Numbered from the stretch's first letter, positions 37,468 through 48,124 are shown. The stretch is 64,000 nucleotides of DNA from Pseudoxanthomonas sp. 3HH-4 (GCF_006716465.1 NZ_VFPB01000001.1:1274983-1338982); one strand, 5' to 3'. Numbers and translations are program-made. The notes: generated by a model from the letters alone, not told the origin.

Positions 37468-37553
37468 GTGATTTGTGATTCGGAATGGGTGATTCGCGAA
37501 GGCACGAGTCGCGCTTCGCTTGTGCGAATCACCCATCGCGAATCACAAATCAC
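37468..37553. repeat. Near-perfect 30-base inverted repeat between rng and yhdP
   Basis: The arms at 37468-37497 and 37524-37553 pair at 28 of 30 positions around a 26-base loop, which itself holds smaller inverted matches. The arms are built from GTGATTCG-type units like those at 6291-6438. The stem begins 5 bases after the rng stop and ends 19 bases before the yhdP start, so it could weaken readthrough or stabilise the rng 3' end. Confidence 0.85.
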
Positions 37554-37571
37554 CGCGAGCGCAGCGAGCTG

Positions 37572-40500
37572 ATGCCCACCCCGTTGCGCCGCCGCCTGCG
37601 CCTCGCTCGTCGCAGTGCCGTCTATGGCATCGCGGTGGTGCTGGTGTGCATGGCCGTGGTGCTCGGCATCGCCAGCCAAGTGCTGCCGCTGGCGGAGCGA
37701 CATCCCGATCGTATCGCGGCATGGCTCAGCGAGCGCGCTGGCCGGCCCGTCGCCTTCGATGCGGTGAAGACCCAATGGACGCGCCGCGGACCGCTGTTGC
37801 AGCTCGAAGGCCTGCGCCTGGGTGAAGGCGATGCCGGTGTGCGTATCGGCCAGGCTGAGGTGCTGGTGTCGATGTACGGTGGATTGTTGCCCGGCCGTTC
37901 CTTCACCGAGTTGCGCTTGCGTGGCCTGGCGCTGACGCTGCAACGTGAGAACGACGGACGTTGGTCGGTACAGGGGCTGCCCGGACAGCAGCAATCCACC
38001 GAGGACCCGCTGGACAGCCTTGAAGGTCTGGGCGAGCTGCAGGTCATCGACGGACGGCTTGCGATCATCGCGCCGTCGCTGGGGTGGGATATCCGCTTGC
38101 CCGAGATCGACCTGCGCCTGCGCGTCCAGGGCGATCGCGTGCGCGCAGGCACGCGGGCCTGGATACGCAAGGACGCGGCGCCACTTAACGTGGCGGTGGA
38201 CTTCGATCGCAAGGCCGGCGATGGCCGTGCCTATCTCGATGTGGCCGCGGAAGATATCGGCGCCTGGTCGCCGTTGCTGCGTTACGCCGGCGTGGTGGCC
38301 GAGCGCGGCAAGGGTCGCGTGCGGGCCTGGACGGAACTGCGCCGGCATCGCGTGGTGATGGTGACGGCGGACGCCGACCTGCGCCAGGTTGGTCTGCGTG
38401 GCGCGCCGCTGCCTGCATCGGCCGCACCGACGCGCATCGATTTCGAACAGATGGAAGGGCGCATGCGCTGGCGCCTGGTGCCCGGTGGCTGGCGATTTGA
38501 CGCTCCGCGCCTGCGGGTGGGCACGGCGCCCGTGGTGCAGACGCTGGATGGCCTGGTGCTGGCCGGCGGCGAGCGTTATGCATTGCTGGCGGACCAGGTG
38601 GATGCGGGGCCCTTGTTCGCGGTGCTCGGGCTGAGCGACAAGGTCGATCCCGGCATGCGCCGTTGGCTGTTCCAGGCCCGGCCCGGCGCACGCCTCGCGC
38701 GGCTGGCGCTGGCTGGGCGCATGAACGGCCCGATGCGGGTGGAAGGGCAGTTGCGCGACATCGCGTTCCGCCCGGTGGGCGATACCCCCGGCATCCGCGG
38801 ATTGGCGGGGGATTTCGATGGCGACGCTGCGGGGTTCCGTCTGCAACTGGATCCGGAAGCGACCATGCGCTTCGACTGGCCGAGCGGGTTCGAAGTGGTG
38901 CACGACGTGCGTCTGGAAGGCGACGTGGTGGGTTGGCGTGAAGGCACGGGCTGGCGCGTGGGGACATCGGCGTTGCACGTGCAGGGAACCGACTACGCTG
39001 CCGACGTGCGTGGCGGCATGTGGTTCCAGGGCGATGGCACGCGACCGTGGATCGACATCGCGGCGGACCTGGCCGATGCGCCGGTGCCGGTGGCGAAGGG
39101 ATTCTGGATCCACCACAAGATGCCCAAGACCGCAGTGGACTGGCTCAATGCCGCGCTGGTGGGCGGCACCGTGCGGGAAGGGCGCGCGATCGTCAGCGGC
39201 GACCTCGACGACTGGCCGTTCCTTCACCAGAACGGCAGGTTTGAAGCGGTCGCCCGCATCGCCGATGGCCAGTTCAAGTTCCAGCCCGAGTGGCCGCAGC
39301 TGGATCAGGTCGACGCCGAGATCGTCTTCATCGGCAACGGGTTCCAGTTGCAGGGACGAGGGGCGCTGGCGGGCGTGACGATTCCGGCGTTCCAGGCCGG
39401 CATCGCCGATTTCCGCGATGCCGACCTGAAGATCATCGCGCGCACCGAGACCGATGCGGGCAAGCTGCTCGCGCTGCTGCGGCAGAGTCCGCTGCACAAG
39501 ACCTACGGCGACACGCTCGACCATCTGCAGGCCAAGGGTCCGGTGGCGGCGACGTTCGATCTGCTCCAACCGCTGCACGCGGGTGAGCAGGCGCGCAAGA
39601 AGCTGGCCGGCACGGTGGACCTGAAAGGTGCGCAGCTGGCCGAGAAACGCTGGGACCTCGTGTTCGACGATGTGCGTGGCAAGGCGCGCTACGACGATGG
39701 CGGGTTCGCCTCGGGTCCGCTGCAGGTCGTTCACGACGGGCAGGCGGGGATACTGGGCCTGCGCGCAGGCAGTGGCACGCGCGATCGCACGCAGGCGTTC
39801 GAAGCCGACCTGTCCGCGATGGTCGAAGCCGACCGCTTGCTGGACCGCGCCACCGAGATGGCGTGGCTGAAGCCCTACATGGACGGACGTTCGCAATGGA
39901 CGGTGGGCGTGAACATCCCGCGCGTGGCGGCGGGCAAGACGGCAGCGCCGACGCAGCTCAACCTGACATCGGATCTGGTGGGTACCGCGATGAGCCTGCC
40001 GGCGCCGCTGCGCAAGTCTGCCGCCACGTCCTTGGCGACAACCGTGCGTGCGCCGTTGCCGATGGGCAGCGGACAGATCGACGTGGCCTTCGGCAAGGTG
40101 CTCGCGCTGCGCGCGCGCGCCAGTAATGGCCAGACCGGTGTGCGCGTGGTGCTGGGCAGCAACGAGGTGAAGGATGCGCCTCCGCCGTCCGGGCTGGTGG
40201 CCACCGGACATACCGGTACGCTGGACGCGATGGAGTGGGTGACGGTGGCGCGTGGCGGCAGTGGTGGAAGCGACAGCCTGCCACTGCGCCATATCGACGT
40301 GACCGCGGACCAGCTGCTCATGATTGGCGCTTCCTTCCCCGATACGCGGCTGCAGCTCGCCCCGGCGCAACAGGCACTCGCGGTTTCGCTGGATGGCGAG
40401 GCTTTGTCCGGCGCGCTGCTGGTGCCGGATGCCAAGGGCGCGCCGATTGCCGGCAAGCTCGCGCGCGTCCATTGGCGCAAGGCGGGTGCGGGCAGCGCAG

Positions 40501-41405
40501 CGCGCGCCGATCCGAACGTGCGCGCAGCCACGGACGACATCGATCCTGCCGCCATTCCTCCACTGTCGCTCGATATCGACGATCTGCGCTTTGGCGATGC
40601 GCAACTGGGGGCCGCCAAGCTGCGGACGCAGCAACGGGCGGACGGCATGCATGTCGACCCGTTGCAGTTGCGCTCACCGGGGCAGCAGATCGATGTGCGT
40701 GGCCAGTGGACCGGCTCCGGTGTCGCGGCGCGGACGCACTTTGCCGTGGACGTGAAGAGCGAGAACTTCGGCGAACTACTCGACGACCTGGGCCTGGGCG
40801 ACCGTGTGCGGGGTGGTCACGGGCAGATCACCGCGGAGGCCGGCTGGTCGGGCAGTCCCGCGGGCTTCCAATTGGCCGCATTGGAAGGCAGCGTGAAGCT
40901 TGCCGCGCGCGACGGGCACCTGCTTGAAGTCGAGCCGGGCGCGGGCCGTGTGCTGGGCCTTTTGAGCGTGGCGGAAGTACGACGCCGCCTGATGCTCGAT
41001 TTCAGCGATTTCTTCTCCAAGGGCTTTGCGTTCAACCGCGTCGACGGCGACATCCGCCTCACCGGCGGCATGGCGCGCAGCGACAACCTGCTGATCGACG
41101 GCCCCGCCGCCGAGATCCTGATCCGCGGTGACACCGACCTGCGGGCCGAACGGTTCGACCAGACCGTGGACGTGAAGCCGAAATCCGCCAACGTCCTCAC
41201 CGCCGTGGGCGCGGTAGCGGGCGGGCCCATCGGCGCCGCAGTGGGTGCGGTGGCCAACGCCGTGCTGAAGAAGCCGCTGGCGGAAATGGGCGCCAAGACC
41301 TACCGCGTCACCGGTCCGTGGAAGTCGCCCAAGGTCGAAGTGGTGGGGCGCGAGCAGTCGCGCGTCCGAAGCGACGATCGCACCGACAGCGCCGGCGCCC
41401 CCTGA
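37572..41405 (+). CDS. yhdP: YhdP, AsmA-like envelope lipid-transport protein
   Basis: 1277 residues; one membrane anchor at about residues 15-36 and a very long periplasmic body rich in beta strands, typical of the AsmA-like YhdP/TamB/YdbH group that bridges inner and outer membranes for phospholipid movement. Seen: an N-terminal ERHPDRIAAWLSERAGRPVAFDAV, DUF3971-type central strands (KGFWIHHKMPKTAVDWLNAALVGG) and a C-terminal AsmA_2 region (VEPGAGRVLGLLSVAEVRRRLMLDFSDFFSKGF). ATG 37572 avoids the repeat upstream, which the open frame would otherwise translate. Confidence 0.94.
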   Translation: MPTPLRRRLRLARRSAVYGIAVVLVCMAVVLGIASQVLPLAERHPDRIAAWLSERAGRPVAFDAVKTQWTRRGPLLQLEGLRLGEGDAGVRIGQAEVLVSMYGGLLPGRSFTELRLRGLALTLQRENDGRWSVQGLPGQQQSTEDPLDSLEGLGELQVIDGRLAIIAPSLGWDIRLPEIDLRLRVQGDRVRAGTRAWIRKDAAPLNVAVDFDRKAGDGRAYLDVAAEDIGAWSPLLRYAGVVAERGKGRVRAWTELRRHRVVMVTADADLRQVGLRGAPLPASAAPTRIDFEQMEGRMRWRLVPGGWRFDAPRLRVGTAPVVQTLDGLVLAGGERYALLADQVDAGPLFAVLGLSDKVDPGMRRWLFQARPGARLARLALAGRMNGPMRVEGQLRDIAFRPVGDTPGIRGLAGDFDGDAAGFRLQLDPEATMRFDWPSGFEVVHDVRLEGDVVGWREGTGWRVGTSALHVQGTDYAADVRGGMWFQGDGTRPWIDIAADLADAPVPVAKGFWIHHKMPKTAVDWLNAALVGGTVREGRAIVSGDLDDWPFLHQNGRFEAVARIADGQFKFQPEWPQLDQVDAEIVFIGNGFQLQGRGALAGVTIPAFQAGIADFRDADLKIIARTETDAGKLLALLRQSPLHKTYGDTLDHLQAKGPVAATFDLLQPLHAGEQARKKLAGTVDLKGAQLAEKRWDLVFDDVRGKARYDDGGFASGPLQVVHDGQAGILGLRAGSGTRDRTQAFEADLSAMVEADRLLDRATEMAWLKPYMDGRSQWTVGVNIPRVAAGKTAAPTQLNLTSDLVGTAMSLPAPLRKSAATSLATTVRAPLPMGSGQIDVAFGKVLALRARASNGQTGVRVVLGSNEVKDAPPPSGLVATGHTGTLDAMEWVTVARGGSGGSDSLPLRHIDVTADQLLMIGASFPDTRLQLAPAQQALAVSLDGEALSGALLVPDAKGAPIAGKLARVHWRKAGAGSAARADPNVRAATDDIDPAAIPPLSLDIDDLRFGDAQLGAAKLRTQQRADGMHVDPLQLRSPGQQIDVRGQWTGSGVAARTHFAVDVKSENFGELLDDLGLGDRVRGGHGQITAEAGWSGSPAGFQLAALEGSVKLAARDGHLLEVEPGAGRVLGLLSVAEVRRRLMLDFSDFFSKGFAFNRVDGDIRLTGGMARSDNLLIDGPAAEILIRGDTDLRAERFDQTVDVKPKSANVLTAVGAVAGGPIGAAVGAVANAVLKKPLAEMGAKTYRVTGPWKSPKVEVVGREQSRVRSDDRTDSAGAP

Positions 41406-41459
41406 ATCCGCCGGTCGGCGAGGGCGTCCTTGCCGGCAGCGATTTTCGCCCCCATTGTG

Positions 41460-42908
41460 ATGACCATGACCCTGCCGATCACGCTCGCCGAAACCCGTCT
41501 CCTTCTTCCCGCTGGCCTGGACCCGTCCGGCTTGGATCGCGCCTTCAGTACCTTGCTGGGGCCGGGCATCGATTTCGGCGACCTGTATTTCCAGCATGCC
41601 CGCCGCGAGAGCTGGACGGTCGAGGACGGCATCGTCAAGGACGGCGCGCATTCCATCGAACAGGGTGTCGGGGTGCGCGCGATCTCGGGCGAAAAGACCG
41701 GTTTTGCCTACTCCGATGACATCAATGCACAGGCATTGCTCGATGCGTCGAAATCTGCGCGCGCCATCGCCCGCGACGGCGCCGCGCATTCACCACGCAC
41801 GCTGGTGCGCAGTGGCGGCCGCGCGCTGTATGCCGGCGATGATCCCATCGATGCGATGGGCAACGATGCCAAGGTCGAGGCATTGCGTGCGGTGGACCGT
41901 TTCCTGCGCGCCGCCGATTCGCGCGTGCAACAGGTCACCGTCAGCCTGGCCGGCGGCATCGACACCGTGCTGGTCGCACGCAGCGACGGCGTGCTGGCGT
42001 CCGACGTGCGTCCGCTGGTGCGCTTGAACGTGCAGGTGATCGTCGAACATAACGGCCGCCGCGAGTCCGGTTATGCCGGCATGGGCGGACGTTACGGTTA
42101 TGCGGAACTGTTTGCCGACGGCAAACCGGAAGATCTCGCGCGCGAGGCATTGCGTCAGGCACTGGTGAATCTTGACGCCATCGACGCGCCCGCCGGCGTG
42201 ATGCCGGTGGTGCTGGGGAGCGGCTGGCCGGGCGTGCTGCTGCACGAAGCGGTCGGGCATGGACTGGAAGGCGACTTCAACCGCAAGGGCACCAGCGTCT
42301 ATGCGGGCAGGATCGGCCAGCAGGTCGCATCGAAGGGCGTCACCATCGTCGACGACGGCACGCTGCCGGGCCGTCGCGGCTCGCTGAACATCGATGACGA
42401 AGGCACGCCGACAAACTGCACCACACTGATCGAGGACGGTGTGCTGGTGGGTTACATGCAGGACACCCACAACGCACGCCTGATGGGCGTGGCGCCCACC
42501 GGAAACGGCCGGCGCGAATCGTTCGCGCACCTGCCGATGCCGCGCATGACCAACACCTACATGCTGGCCGGGCAGGACGACCCGGAGGACATGATCCGAT
42601 CGGTGAAGAAGGGCCTGTACGCGGTCAACTTCGGCGGCGGCCAGGTCGACATCACCAGCGGCAAATACGTGTTCTCCGCCACCGAGGCCTACCTGATCGA
42701 GGACGGCCGCATCACGGCCCCGGTAAAGGGGGCCACCCTGATCGGCAACGGCCCGGAAACCATGCAGAAGGTGAAGATGGTCGGCCACGACCTGGCGCTG
42801 GACCAAGGTGTCGGCGTCTGCGGCAAGGACGGCCAGAGCGTGCCGGTGGGCGTGGGCCAGCCGTCGCTGCTGATCGAAGGATTGACGGTGGGTGGGACGA
42901 AGGCGTGA
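41460..42908 (+). CDS. tldD: Metalloprotease TldD
   Basis: 482 residues. TldD and TldE/PmbA form a heterodimer that degrades unfolded peptides, such as CcdA, and processes microcin B17; TldD holds the active site. Seen: the HExxxH motif HEAVGHG at residues 262-268, [10 protein letters not shown] before it, and the zinc-binding C-terminal region [22 protein letters not shown] 41460 (MTMT) is chosen; a second ATG lies two codons later. It follows yhdP as in E. coli and is separated from pmbA by darP. Confidence 0.96.
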   Translation: MTMTLPITLAETRLLLPAGLDPSGLDRAFSTLLGPGIDFGDLYFQHARRESWTVEDGIVKDGAHSIEQGVGVRAISGEKTGFAYSDDINAQALLDASKSARAIARDGAAHSPRTLVRSGGRALYAGDDPIDAMGNDAKVEALRAVDRFLRAADSRVQQVTVSLAGGIDTVLVARSDGVLASDVRPLVRLNVQVIVEHNGRRESGYAGMGGRYGYAELFADGKPEDLAREALRQALVNLDAIDAPAGVMPVVLGSGWPGVLLHEAVGHGLEGDFNRKGTSVYAGRIGQQVASKGVTIVDDGTLPGRRGSLNIDDEGTPTNCTTLIEDGVLVGYMQDTHNARLMGVAPTGNGRRESFAHLPMPRMTNTYMLAGQDDPEDMIRSVKKGLYAVNFGGGQVDITSGKYVFSATEAYLIEDGRITAPVKGATLIGNGPETMQKVKMVGHDLALDQGVGVCGKDGQSVPVGVGQPSLLIEGLTVGGTKA

Positions 42909-42924
42909 GTCAGTGCGCGCATGT

Positions 42925-43046
42925 CCTTCTCCCTTCGGGAGAAGGTGGCGCGAAGCGCCGGATGAGGGGCGAGCGGAGTCACGATGTTTGATGCGTCTCG
43001 ACTTTCGTCGCCCCTCACCCCAACCCCTCTCCCGATGGGAGAGGGG
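42925..43046. repeat. Paired hairpin intergenic repeat between tldD and darP
   Basis: A CCTTCTCCC/GGGAGAAGG hairpin (42925-42945) and a CCCCTCTCCC/GGGAGAGGGG hairpin (43024-43046) flank a GATGAGGGGCGA sequence and its inverse TCGCCCCTCA. The whole unit is an inverted repeat with hairpin ends, like the short intergenic elements common in proteobacteria. The right hairpin directly abuts the darP stop and could act as its terminator. Confidence 0.6.
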
Positions 43047-43604
43047 CTACGTCGCTTCGTCTTCCTCGTCGTCCTGCGCACTGCCGGCTTCGGCCAGCAG
43101 CTCACGCACTTCGCGGAACAGTTCGCGGAACGCGCGTGGCGGTTTGTTCTTGGTCTTTTCGTCCACGGCGTTGCGCACAAGTTGCCGAAGCTTCTGCCGG
43201 TCGGCCGTGGGGAACTCTTCCAGCAGGTCCGCCAGCGCCTCGTCACCACCGGCCAGCAGGCGGTCGCGCCACTGTTCCGCGCGGTGCAGCAGGGCGGTTT
43301 CGCGGCGCGCGGCATCGCCGCCTTCGTCCATCGCGTCGCGGATCGCTTCCAGTACCTCGTCGTCCTCGCGCCGCATCTGCTTGGCCAGGAACTGCAGCTG
43401 GCGCTTGTGGGCGATGTGCGAGGTGATGCGCTGCGTCTCGACGATGTGCGGCATCAGGTCTTCGGGAATCGGCAGGCGCGCCAGTTGCGCGGACGGCAGC
43501 GCCACCAGTTTCTCGGCAAGGCTGCGGATCTCCAGCGCCTCGCCCCGTTGCTGGGTGCGGCTGGGGCCGAGGAATTCGCCGGTTTCGGGGTCGCGTCCGC
43601 GCAT
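43047..43604 (-). CDS. darP: Ribosome biogenesis factor DarP (YjgA)
   Basis: 185 residues, DUF615 family; helps late maturation of the 50S subunit. Seen: N-terminal [44 protein letters not shown], and a helical C-terminal region with [16 protein letters not shown] and [14 protein letters not shown]. The acidic tail after LLAEAG is variable. ATG 43604 is the family start; the upstream MRRKRKRG extension is not needed. It is on the minus strand between tldD and pmbA. Confidence 0.95.
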   Translation of the reverse strand: MRGRDPETGEFLGPSRTQQRGEALEIRSLAEKLVALPSAQLARLPIPEDLMPHIVETQRITSHIAHKRQLQFLAKQMRREDDEVLEAIRDAMDEGGDAARRETALLHRAEQWRDRLLAGGDEALADLLEEFPTADRQKLRQLVRNAVDEKTKNKPPRAFRELFREVRELLAEAGSAQDDEEDEAT

Positions 43605-43702
43605 CGTGGAGCCTCTCTTTCGCTTCCGCCGCATCGCGTGGAAGCCTGATCCAATACCGATCCGGCGCCCGGGCGCGGATCACAGGACACAAGGATAAAG
43701 CA

Positions 43703-45076
43703 TTGAACGCCATCGCCCTGACTTCCGCCGACGACAGCCTGGCCCGACTGGAACGCCTGGAGCTGCTGTCGCAGCGTCTTCTCGAACGCGCCAAGGCGCT
43801 GGGCGCCACCCAGGCCGAGGTGAGCTGCAGCGAAGAAACCGGACTCAACGTCAGCGTACGCCTGGGCGATGTGGAAACCGTAGAATCCACCCGCGACCGC
43901 GGCATCGGCGTGACGGTCTACTTCGGACAGCGCAAGGGCAGTGCCAGTACGGCCGACCTGCGCGAGGAGAGCCTGGAAGCCACGGTCGCGCAGGCCTGCG
44001 CCATCGCCCGCTACACCGAGGACGACGAAGCGGCCGGCCTTGCCGATGCCGTGCTGATGGCGCGCCCGCAGGCGGATGGCGCGTTCCCCGATCTCGACGT
44101 CTGGCATCCCTGGGCGCTCGACATGGACCGTGCCGTGGATCTGGCGTTGGCCTGCGAGGCGGCCGGGCGCGAGGCGGACGCGCGCATCGAGAACTCTGAC
44201 GGCGCATCCATCGGAAGCGGCGAAAGCCTGTCCGTCTACGCGAATTCGCACGGCTTCATCGGCCGCGAGCGCGATACCCAGCACACCATCGGCTGCGCGC
44301 TGATCGCGGGGCAGGGCGATGGCATGCAGCGGGATGGCTGGTACAGCACGGCGCTGTCGCACCTGGAACTCGAGGACCCTGCGGCCATCGGCCGCAAGGC
44401 CGCTGAGAGGACGGTGGCGCGCCTGCAGCCGCGCTCGCTGGCGACCGGCGAGCACCCCGTGCTCTTCTCTGCTGAGGTGGCGCGTTCGCTGATCGGCCAC
44501 CTGCTGGGTGCCGTTTCCGGTGGTGCGCTGTACCGGCGCGCGAGTTTCCTCCTCGACCATGCGGGCCAGCGGATCTTTCCCGACTGGTTCGACATCGAGG
44601 AGCTTCCCTTGCTGCCGCATGGCCTGCGCTCTTCGGCCTTCGATGCAGAAGGCGTGGCGACGAAGCGTTCGCACCTGATCCGCAATGGCGTGCTCGAGCG
44701 TTACGTGCTGGGCAGCTATTCGGCGCGCAAGCTCGGCCTGCAGACCACCGGCAATGCCGGCGGCGTGCACAACCTGCAGGTGAAGGCGAACGCGGGAGGT
44801 TTCGACGACCTGCTCGCCGGCATGCGCACCGGCCTGCTGGTCACCGAGCTGATGGGGCAGGGCGTGAACGCTGTGACGGGCGACTATTCGCGCGGCGCGG
44901 CAGGCTTCTGGGTGGAAAATGGCGCACTCGCGTACCCGGTCGACGGCATCACCATCGCCGGCAACCTCAAGGCCATCTTCGCCGGCATCGAGGCCGTGGG
45001 TCGCGATGTGGACCGCCGGTCCCATGTCGGCGTCGGGTCGATCCTGGTCGGCCGGATGACCGTGGCGGGCGAATGA
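43703..45076 (+). CDS. pmbA: Metalloprotease subunit PmbA/TldE
   Basis: 457 residues; partner of TldD, same fold but without the HExxxH motif. Seen: an N-terminal helical region, VSCSEETGLNVSVRLGDVETVESTRDRGIGVTVYFG, the core GEHPVLFSAEVARSLIGHLLGAVSGGALYR and the C-terminal GNAGGVHNLQVKANAG and GAAGFWVENGALAYPVDGITIAG. The start is TTG 43703 with AAGGA upstream; no ATG fits the alignment. Confidence 0.95.
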   Translation: MNAIALTSADDSLARLERLELLSQRLLERAKALGATQAEVSCSEETGLNVSVRLGDVETVESTRDRGIGVTVYFGQRKGSASTADLREESLEATVAQACAIARYTEDDEAAGLADAVLMARPQADGAFPDLDVWHPWALDMDRAVDLALACEAAGREADARIENSDGASIGSGESLSVYANSHGFIGRERDTQHTIGCALIAGQGDGMQRDGWYSTALSHLELEDPAAIGRKAAERTVARLQPRSLATGEHPVLFSAEVARSLIGHLLGAVSGGALYRRASFLLDHAGQRIFPDWFDIEELPLLPHGLRSSAFDAEGVATKRSHLIRNGVLERYVLGSYSARKLGLQTTGNAGGVHNLQVKANAGGFDDLLAGMRTGLLVTELMGQGVNAVTGDYSRGAAGFWVENGALAYPVDGITIAGNLKAIFAGIEAVGRDVDRRSHVGVGSILVGRMTVAGE

Positions 45077-45195
45077 CGCTCATCGGCCACCACGTGGCCG
45101 ACGGTGACGCCGTTACCCGTTATGCTTGACACGCGGAGTGCTGCGGGGGATCGCAGCGCTCGACCGCCCACCTCACCATTTCGGGGATCCACCAG

Positions 45196-45576
45196 ATGAG
45201 CGAATTCGACAACGTCACCGCACCGCCTCCGCCGCCGACCGCGGGCGACGCACCGCAGGACCAGCGCACCATGGCGCTGCTGTCCCACCTGCTGGGCATC
45301 GTCACCGGGCCGATCGGCGCGCTGATCATCTGGCTGATCAGCAAGGATGACGCCTCCAAGGGCTTCGTCACCGACCAGTCCAAGGAAGCGTTGAACTTCC
45401 AGATCACGGTGTTCATCGCGTTCGTGATCTCGTGGATCCTGGCGTTCGTCCTGATCGGCCTGCTGCTGATGCCGCTGATCGGCATCGCCGCGCTGGTGCT
45501 GTCGATCATCGCTGGCGTGAAGGCCAACAACGGCGAAGCGTATCGCTACCCGTTCGCGCTGCGCCTGATCAAGTAA
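45196..45576 (+). CDS. DUF4870 small membrane protein
   Basis: 126 residues: a flexible Pro/Asp-rich N-terminus (TAPPPPPTAGDAPQDQRT), then two close membrane segments around LSHLLGIVTGPIGALIIWLIS and a third and fourth in the C-terminal half, matching the DUF4870 family. Function is unknown. The start has GGGGAT upstream of the ATG. A terminator follows, so this is probably a single-gene unit. Confidence 0.9.
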   Translation: MSEFDNVTAPPPPPTAGDAPQDQRTMALLSHLLGIVTGPIGALIIWLISKDDASKGFVTDQSKEALNFQITVFIAFVISWILAFVLIGLLLMPLIGIAALVLSIIAGVKANNGEAYRYPFALRLIK

Positions 45577-45596
45577 AGCGCGCTCAACGTCGCATG

Positions 45597-45623
45597 AAAA
45601 AGCCCGGCAATGCCGGGCTTTTT
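45597..45623. terminator. Bidirectional terminator
   Basis: The stem AAGCCCGGC/GCCGGGCTT is flanked by A4 and T5, between the convergent DUF4870 and ispA genes. Confidence 0.9.
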
Positions 45624-45649
45624 CTTTTCGCGCCGGCAGGCCGAGCAGG

Positions 45650-46528
45650 TCAATGCGCGCGACGGACCGCCAGTTCGCCGAGTGCGTGCAGCGCATCGGC
45701 ACGCGCGTCATAGCCCACCAGCGCATCGCGCATCGCGGCAGCCAGTTCCTCCAGCTTGGCTTTCGCACCGTCCATGCCCAGCAGTGCGGGATAGGTCGAC
45801 TTGGCTTGGGCCACATCCTTGCCGGCGGTCTTGCCCAGCTGTTCGGAACTGGCTTCGATGTCGAGGATGTCGTCGCGCACCTGGAATGCGAGGCCCAGCG
45901 CGGTGGCGAAATCATCCAGGCGCGCGAGCGTTCCCGTGTCGGCGGCGCCGGCCTGCGCGCCCATCCGCACTGAAGCGCGGATCAGCGCGCCGGTCTTCAG
46001 TGCGTGCATGCGCTGGAGCGCGTGCAGCGTCTGCTGCGTACCGGTGGCGTCGATGTCCAGCGCCTGCCCACCGCACATGCCGGCGGCGCCGGAAGCACGC
46101 GAGAGCGTGGCCAGCCAGTCCACGCGCAGCAGGGCGGGTGCATCGGCGCATGCCAGGAGTTCGAACGCCAGTGTCTGCAGGGCATCGCCAGCGAGGATGG
46201 CGGTGGCTTCGTCGAACGCGATGTGCACGGTGGGTTTGCCGCGACGCAGGTCGTCGTCGTCCATCGCCGGCAGGTCGTCATGCACCAGTGAATAGGCGTG
46301 GATCAGTTCGACCGCGGCGGCGGGCGCCTGCAGCGTGGCTTCATCCGCCCGCAGCAGCGTGCCGCTGGCGTAAACGAGCAAGGCCCGCATGCGCTTGCCG
46401 CCCCCGAGCACGGCATGGCGCATGGCGGCGTGCAGGCGCTGCGGCGCCGCAGCGGCCGCCGGCAGTACGTGGTCGAGATGGGTTTCCAGGCCCGCCGCCC
46501 AGGCGGCGAAGCGGGGATCAGCGGCCAT
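45650..46528 (-). CDS. ispA: Farnesyl diphosphate synthase (polyprenyl synthetase)
   Basis: 292 residues; condenses IPP with DMAPP/GPP to make C15 farnesyl diphosphate for quinones and undecaprenyl phosphate. Seen: the first Asp-rich motif in [31 protein letters not shown] for the IPP-binding Lys/Arg, GQALDI, and the second motif [14 protein letters not shown] 46528 is inside the end of xseB (11-base overlap); a longer frame is not needed. It is the last of a three-gene unit tilS-xseB-ispA. Confidence 0.95.
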   Translation of the reverse strand: MAADPRFAAWAAGLETHLDHVLPAAAAAPQRLHAAMRHAVLGGGKRMRALLVYASGTLLRADEATLQAPAAAVELIHAYSLVHDDLPAMDDDDLRRGKPTVHIAFDEATAILAGDALQTLAFELLACADAPALLRVDWLATLSRASGAAGMCGGQALDIDATGTQQTLHALQRMHALKTGALIRASVRMGAQAGAADTGTLARLDDFATALGLAFQVRDDILDIEASSEQLGKTAGKDVAQAKSTYPALLGMDGAKAKLEELAAAMRDALVGYDARADALHALGELAVRRAH

Positions 46529-46778
46529 CGGGCGCGGGAGCGAATGGTTCGCCGTCTCCGGGCTGTTCCGGATCACTCAACAACCGCACGCGCAGTTCGG
46601 CCTGCTCAAGCGCCGCCTGGCATTGCCGGTACAGGCCCACGCCGCGCTCGTAAGCTGCGAGCGATGCTTCCAGGCTCAGGTCGCCGTGTTCCATCTTCTC
46701 GACCAGTTGTTCGAGTTCGTCCAGCGACTGCTCGAAGTGGGCGACGGGCGAGGCGTCAGGGGAAGTTTTCTTTGCCAT
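46518..46778 (-). CDS. xseB: Exodeoxyribonuclease VII small subunit
   Basis: 86 residues, a typical size for XseB, the helical small subunit of exonuclease VII. Seen: the [43 protein letters not shown] family signature, divided by a turn at GDLSLE, followed by a variable Pro-rich tail. It is too small for most predictions but clearly real. The end overlaps the ispA start by 11 bases. The large subunit xseA is not in this window. Confidence 0.95.
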   Translation of the reverse strand: MAKKTSPDASPVAHFEQSLDELEQLVEKMEHGDLSLEASLAAYERGVGLYRQCQAALEQAELRVRLLSDPEQPGDGEPFAPAPDGR

Positions 46779-46825
46779 GTCGCAAGTGTGGGGATCGGTG
46801 GCGGTCAGGTCAACGCGACGTCGAT

Positions 46826-48124
46826 TCAGCCGCGTTGCCAGACGAGGCGGGCGCTGTGCGCACGCAGCCAGGCATCGCATTCGGCCGACAGCGCCACGTC
46901 GCCTGCCGCCCACAGGCGGTCGCCCAGCCACGCGAGCGGAAGCTGCCGGCGTTCCCACGGCGGAATGCCGAGCGATTGCAGCACGTCCTTCAGCGCATGC
47001 CGGTGCGAACGGCCCGGCAGCGCGATGCGTTCGCCGCCCTGGCGGGCCGTCAGCCGCAGTGGGGCCCCGAAGCCGTCGCGTGTGCCCTCCAGCGACAGCG
47101 TGCCGCCATCGGGCAACAGGATCGGTGCCATTCCATCCCACGGGGTCTGCCAGTTCACGGGCAAGGTGGGGCGCTGTCGTTCGGCGTGAAGCAGGCCACG
47201 CCAGCGCCGCACGATCGCGCCTTGCCAGGCGAACTCCGCCTGCGCGTCCGCCCGAGAGTCCAGCAGGTGCGCCTCGATCTGCGCCACGCCTTCGGCCGGG
47301 AGTGGCGGCAGGGAAAGCCTGTCGATCCAGCGTCGAAGCGCGCGTGCACGCTGTGTGGGGCCGGCTGCGCGCAGCGGCGCGACGTTCAAGGCGGCGGGAT
47401 CCGCCGTAGCGGCGGCCGCCAGGAGCTGCCCGTCCAGTGGCTCCAGCAGTTCGACGGTTTCAGCGCTGAGCACCGCGCTGCGTGCGAAGGCCGCGTCCGC
47501 GTGCGGCCAGCGCTGCCGCAACAGAGGAAGGATCTCGTGGCGCAGGAAGTTGCGGTCGAAGTCGGTGTGCGCGTTGCTGGGATCCTCGATCCATTCCAGC
47601 GCGAACCTGTCGGCGTATGCCAGCAGCGCCTCGCGCTGCGTTTCCAGCAGCGGACGCCATTGCCAACCCGGACCAAAGGCGCGCCACGGCCGCATGGCCG
47701 CCAGTCCATCGGGACCGGAGGCACGCAGTGCGCGCAACAGGAAGGTTTCCGCCTGGTCCTGGCGGTGATGCGCCGTGGCGAGGATATCGCCGGCACCCAT
47801 GACAGAGGCGAACACCTGCTGTCGCGCGCGCCGCGCGGCGGCTTCGGTTCCCTCGCCGCGCGTGGTGTCCACCCGAACATGCCGTACCTGCAGCGGGACG
47901 TCCAGCGCGGCGCACAGCGCCGAACAATGCGCTGCCCACGCGTCGGCGTCGAGCTGCAGGCCATGGTGCACGTGGATCGCCGCAAGCCCGTGGCGACGAT
48001 GCCATGCGTCGTGGGCCAGCCGGTGCAGCAATGCCGTCGAATCCAGTCCACCACTCAATGCGACCCATACGCGGCTCTCGGCGCGTGCGGGCAACAGGGG
48101 CAGGGGCGATGGCGCGGGATCCAT
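46826..48124 (-). CDS. tilS: tRNA(Ile)-lysidine synthetase
   Basis: 432 residues; converts C34 to lysidine in tRNA-Ile(CAU). Seen: the PP-loop SGGLDS at residues 24-29, HVHHGLQ and [19 protein letters not shown] as the other catalytic motifs, [11 protein letters not shown], and a C-terminal tRNA-binding domain. ATG 48124 is the natural start. On the other side, accessory genes separate it from accA. Confidence 0.95.
   Translation of the reverse strand: MDPAPSPLPLLPARAESRVWVALSGGLDSTALLHRLAHDAWHRRHGLAAIHVHHGLQLDADAWAAHCSALCAALDVPLQVRHVRVDTTRGEGTEAAARRARQQVFASVMGAGDILATAHHRQDQAETFLLRALRASGPDGLAAMRPWRAFGPGWQWRPLLETQREALLAYADRFALEWIEDPSNAHTDFDRNFLRHEILPLLRQRWPHADAAFARSAVLSAETVELLEPLDGQLLAAAATADPAALNVAPLRAAGPTQRARALRRWIDRLSLPPLPAEGVAQIEAHLLDSRADAQAEFAWQGAIVRRWRGLLHAERQRPTLPVNWQTPWDGMAPILLPDGGTLSLEGTRDGFGAPLRLTARQGGERIALPGRSHRHALKDVLQSLGIPPWERRQLPLAWLGDRLWAAGDVALSAECDAWLRAHSARLVWQRG

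Noticed and set aside
35955..40652. A 1565-codon open frame on the minus strand
   Set aside because: It is antisense to rng and yhdP, both clearly coding on the plus strand, and its product is low-complexity His/Arg/Gln-rich. It is a shadow of high-GC codon bias.
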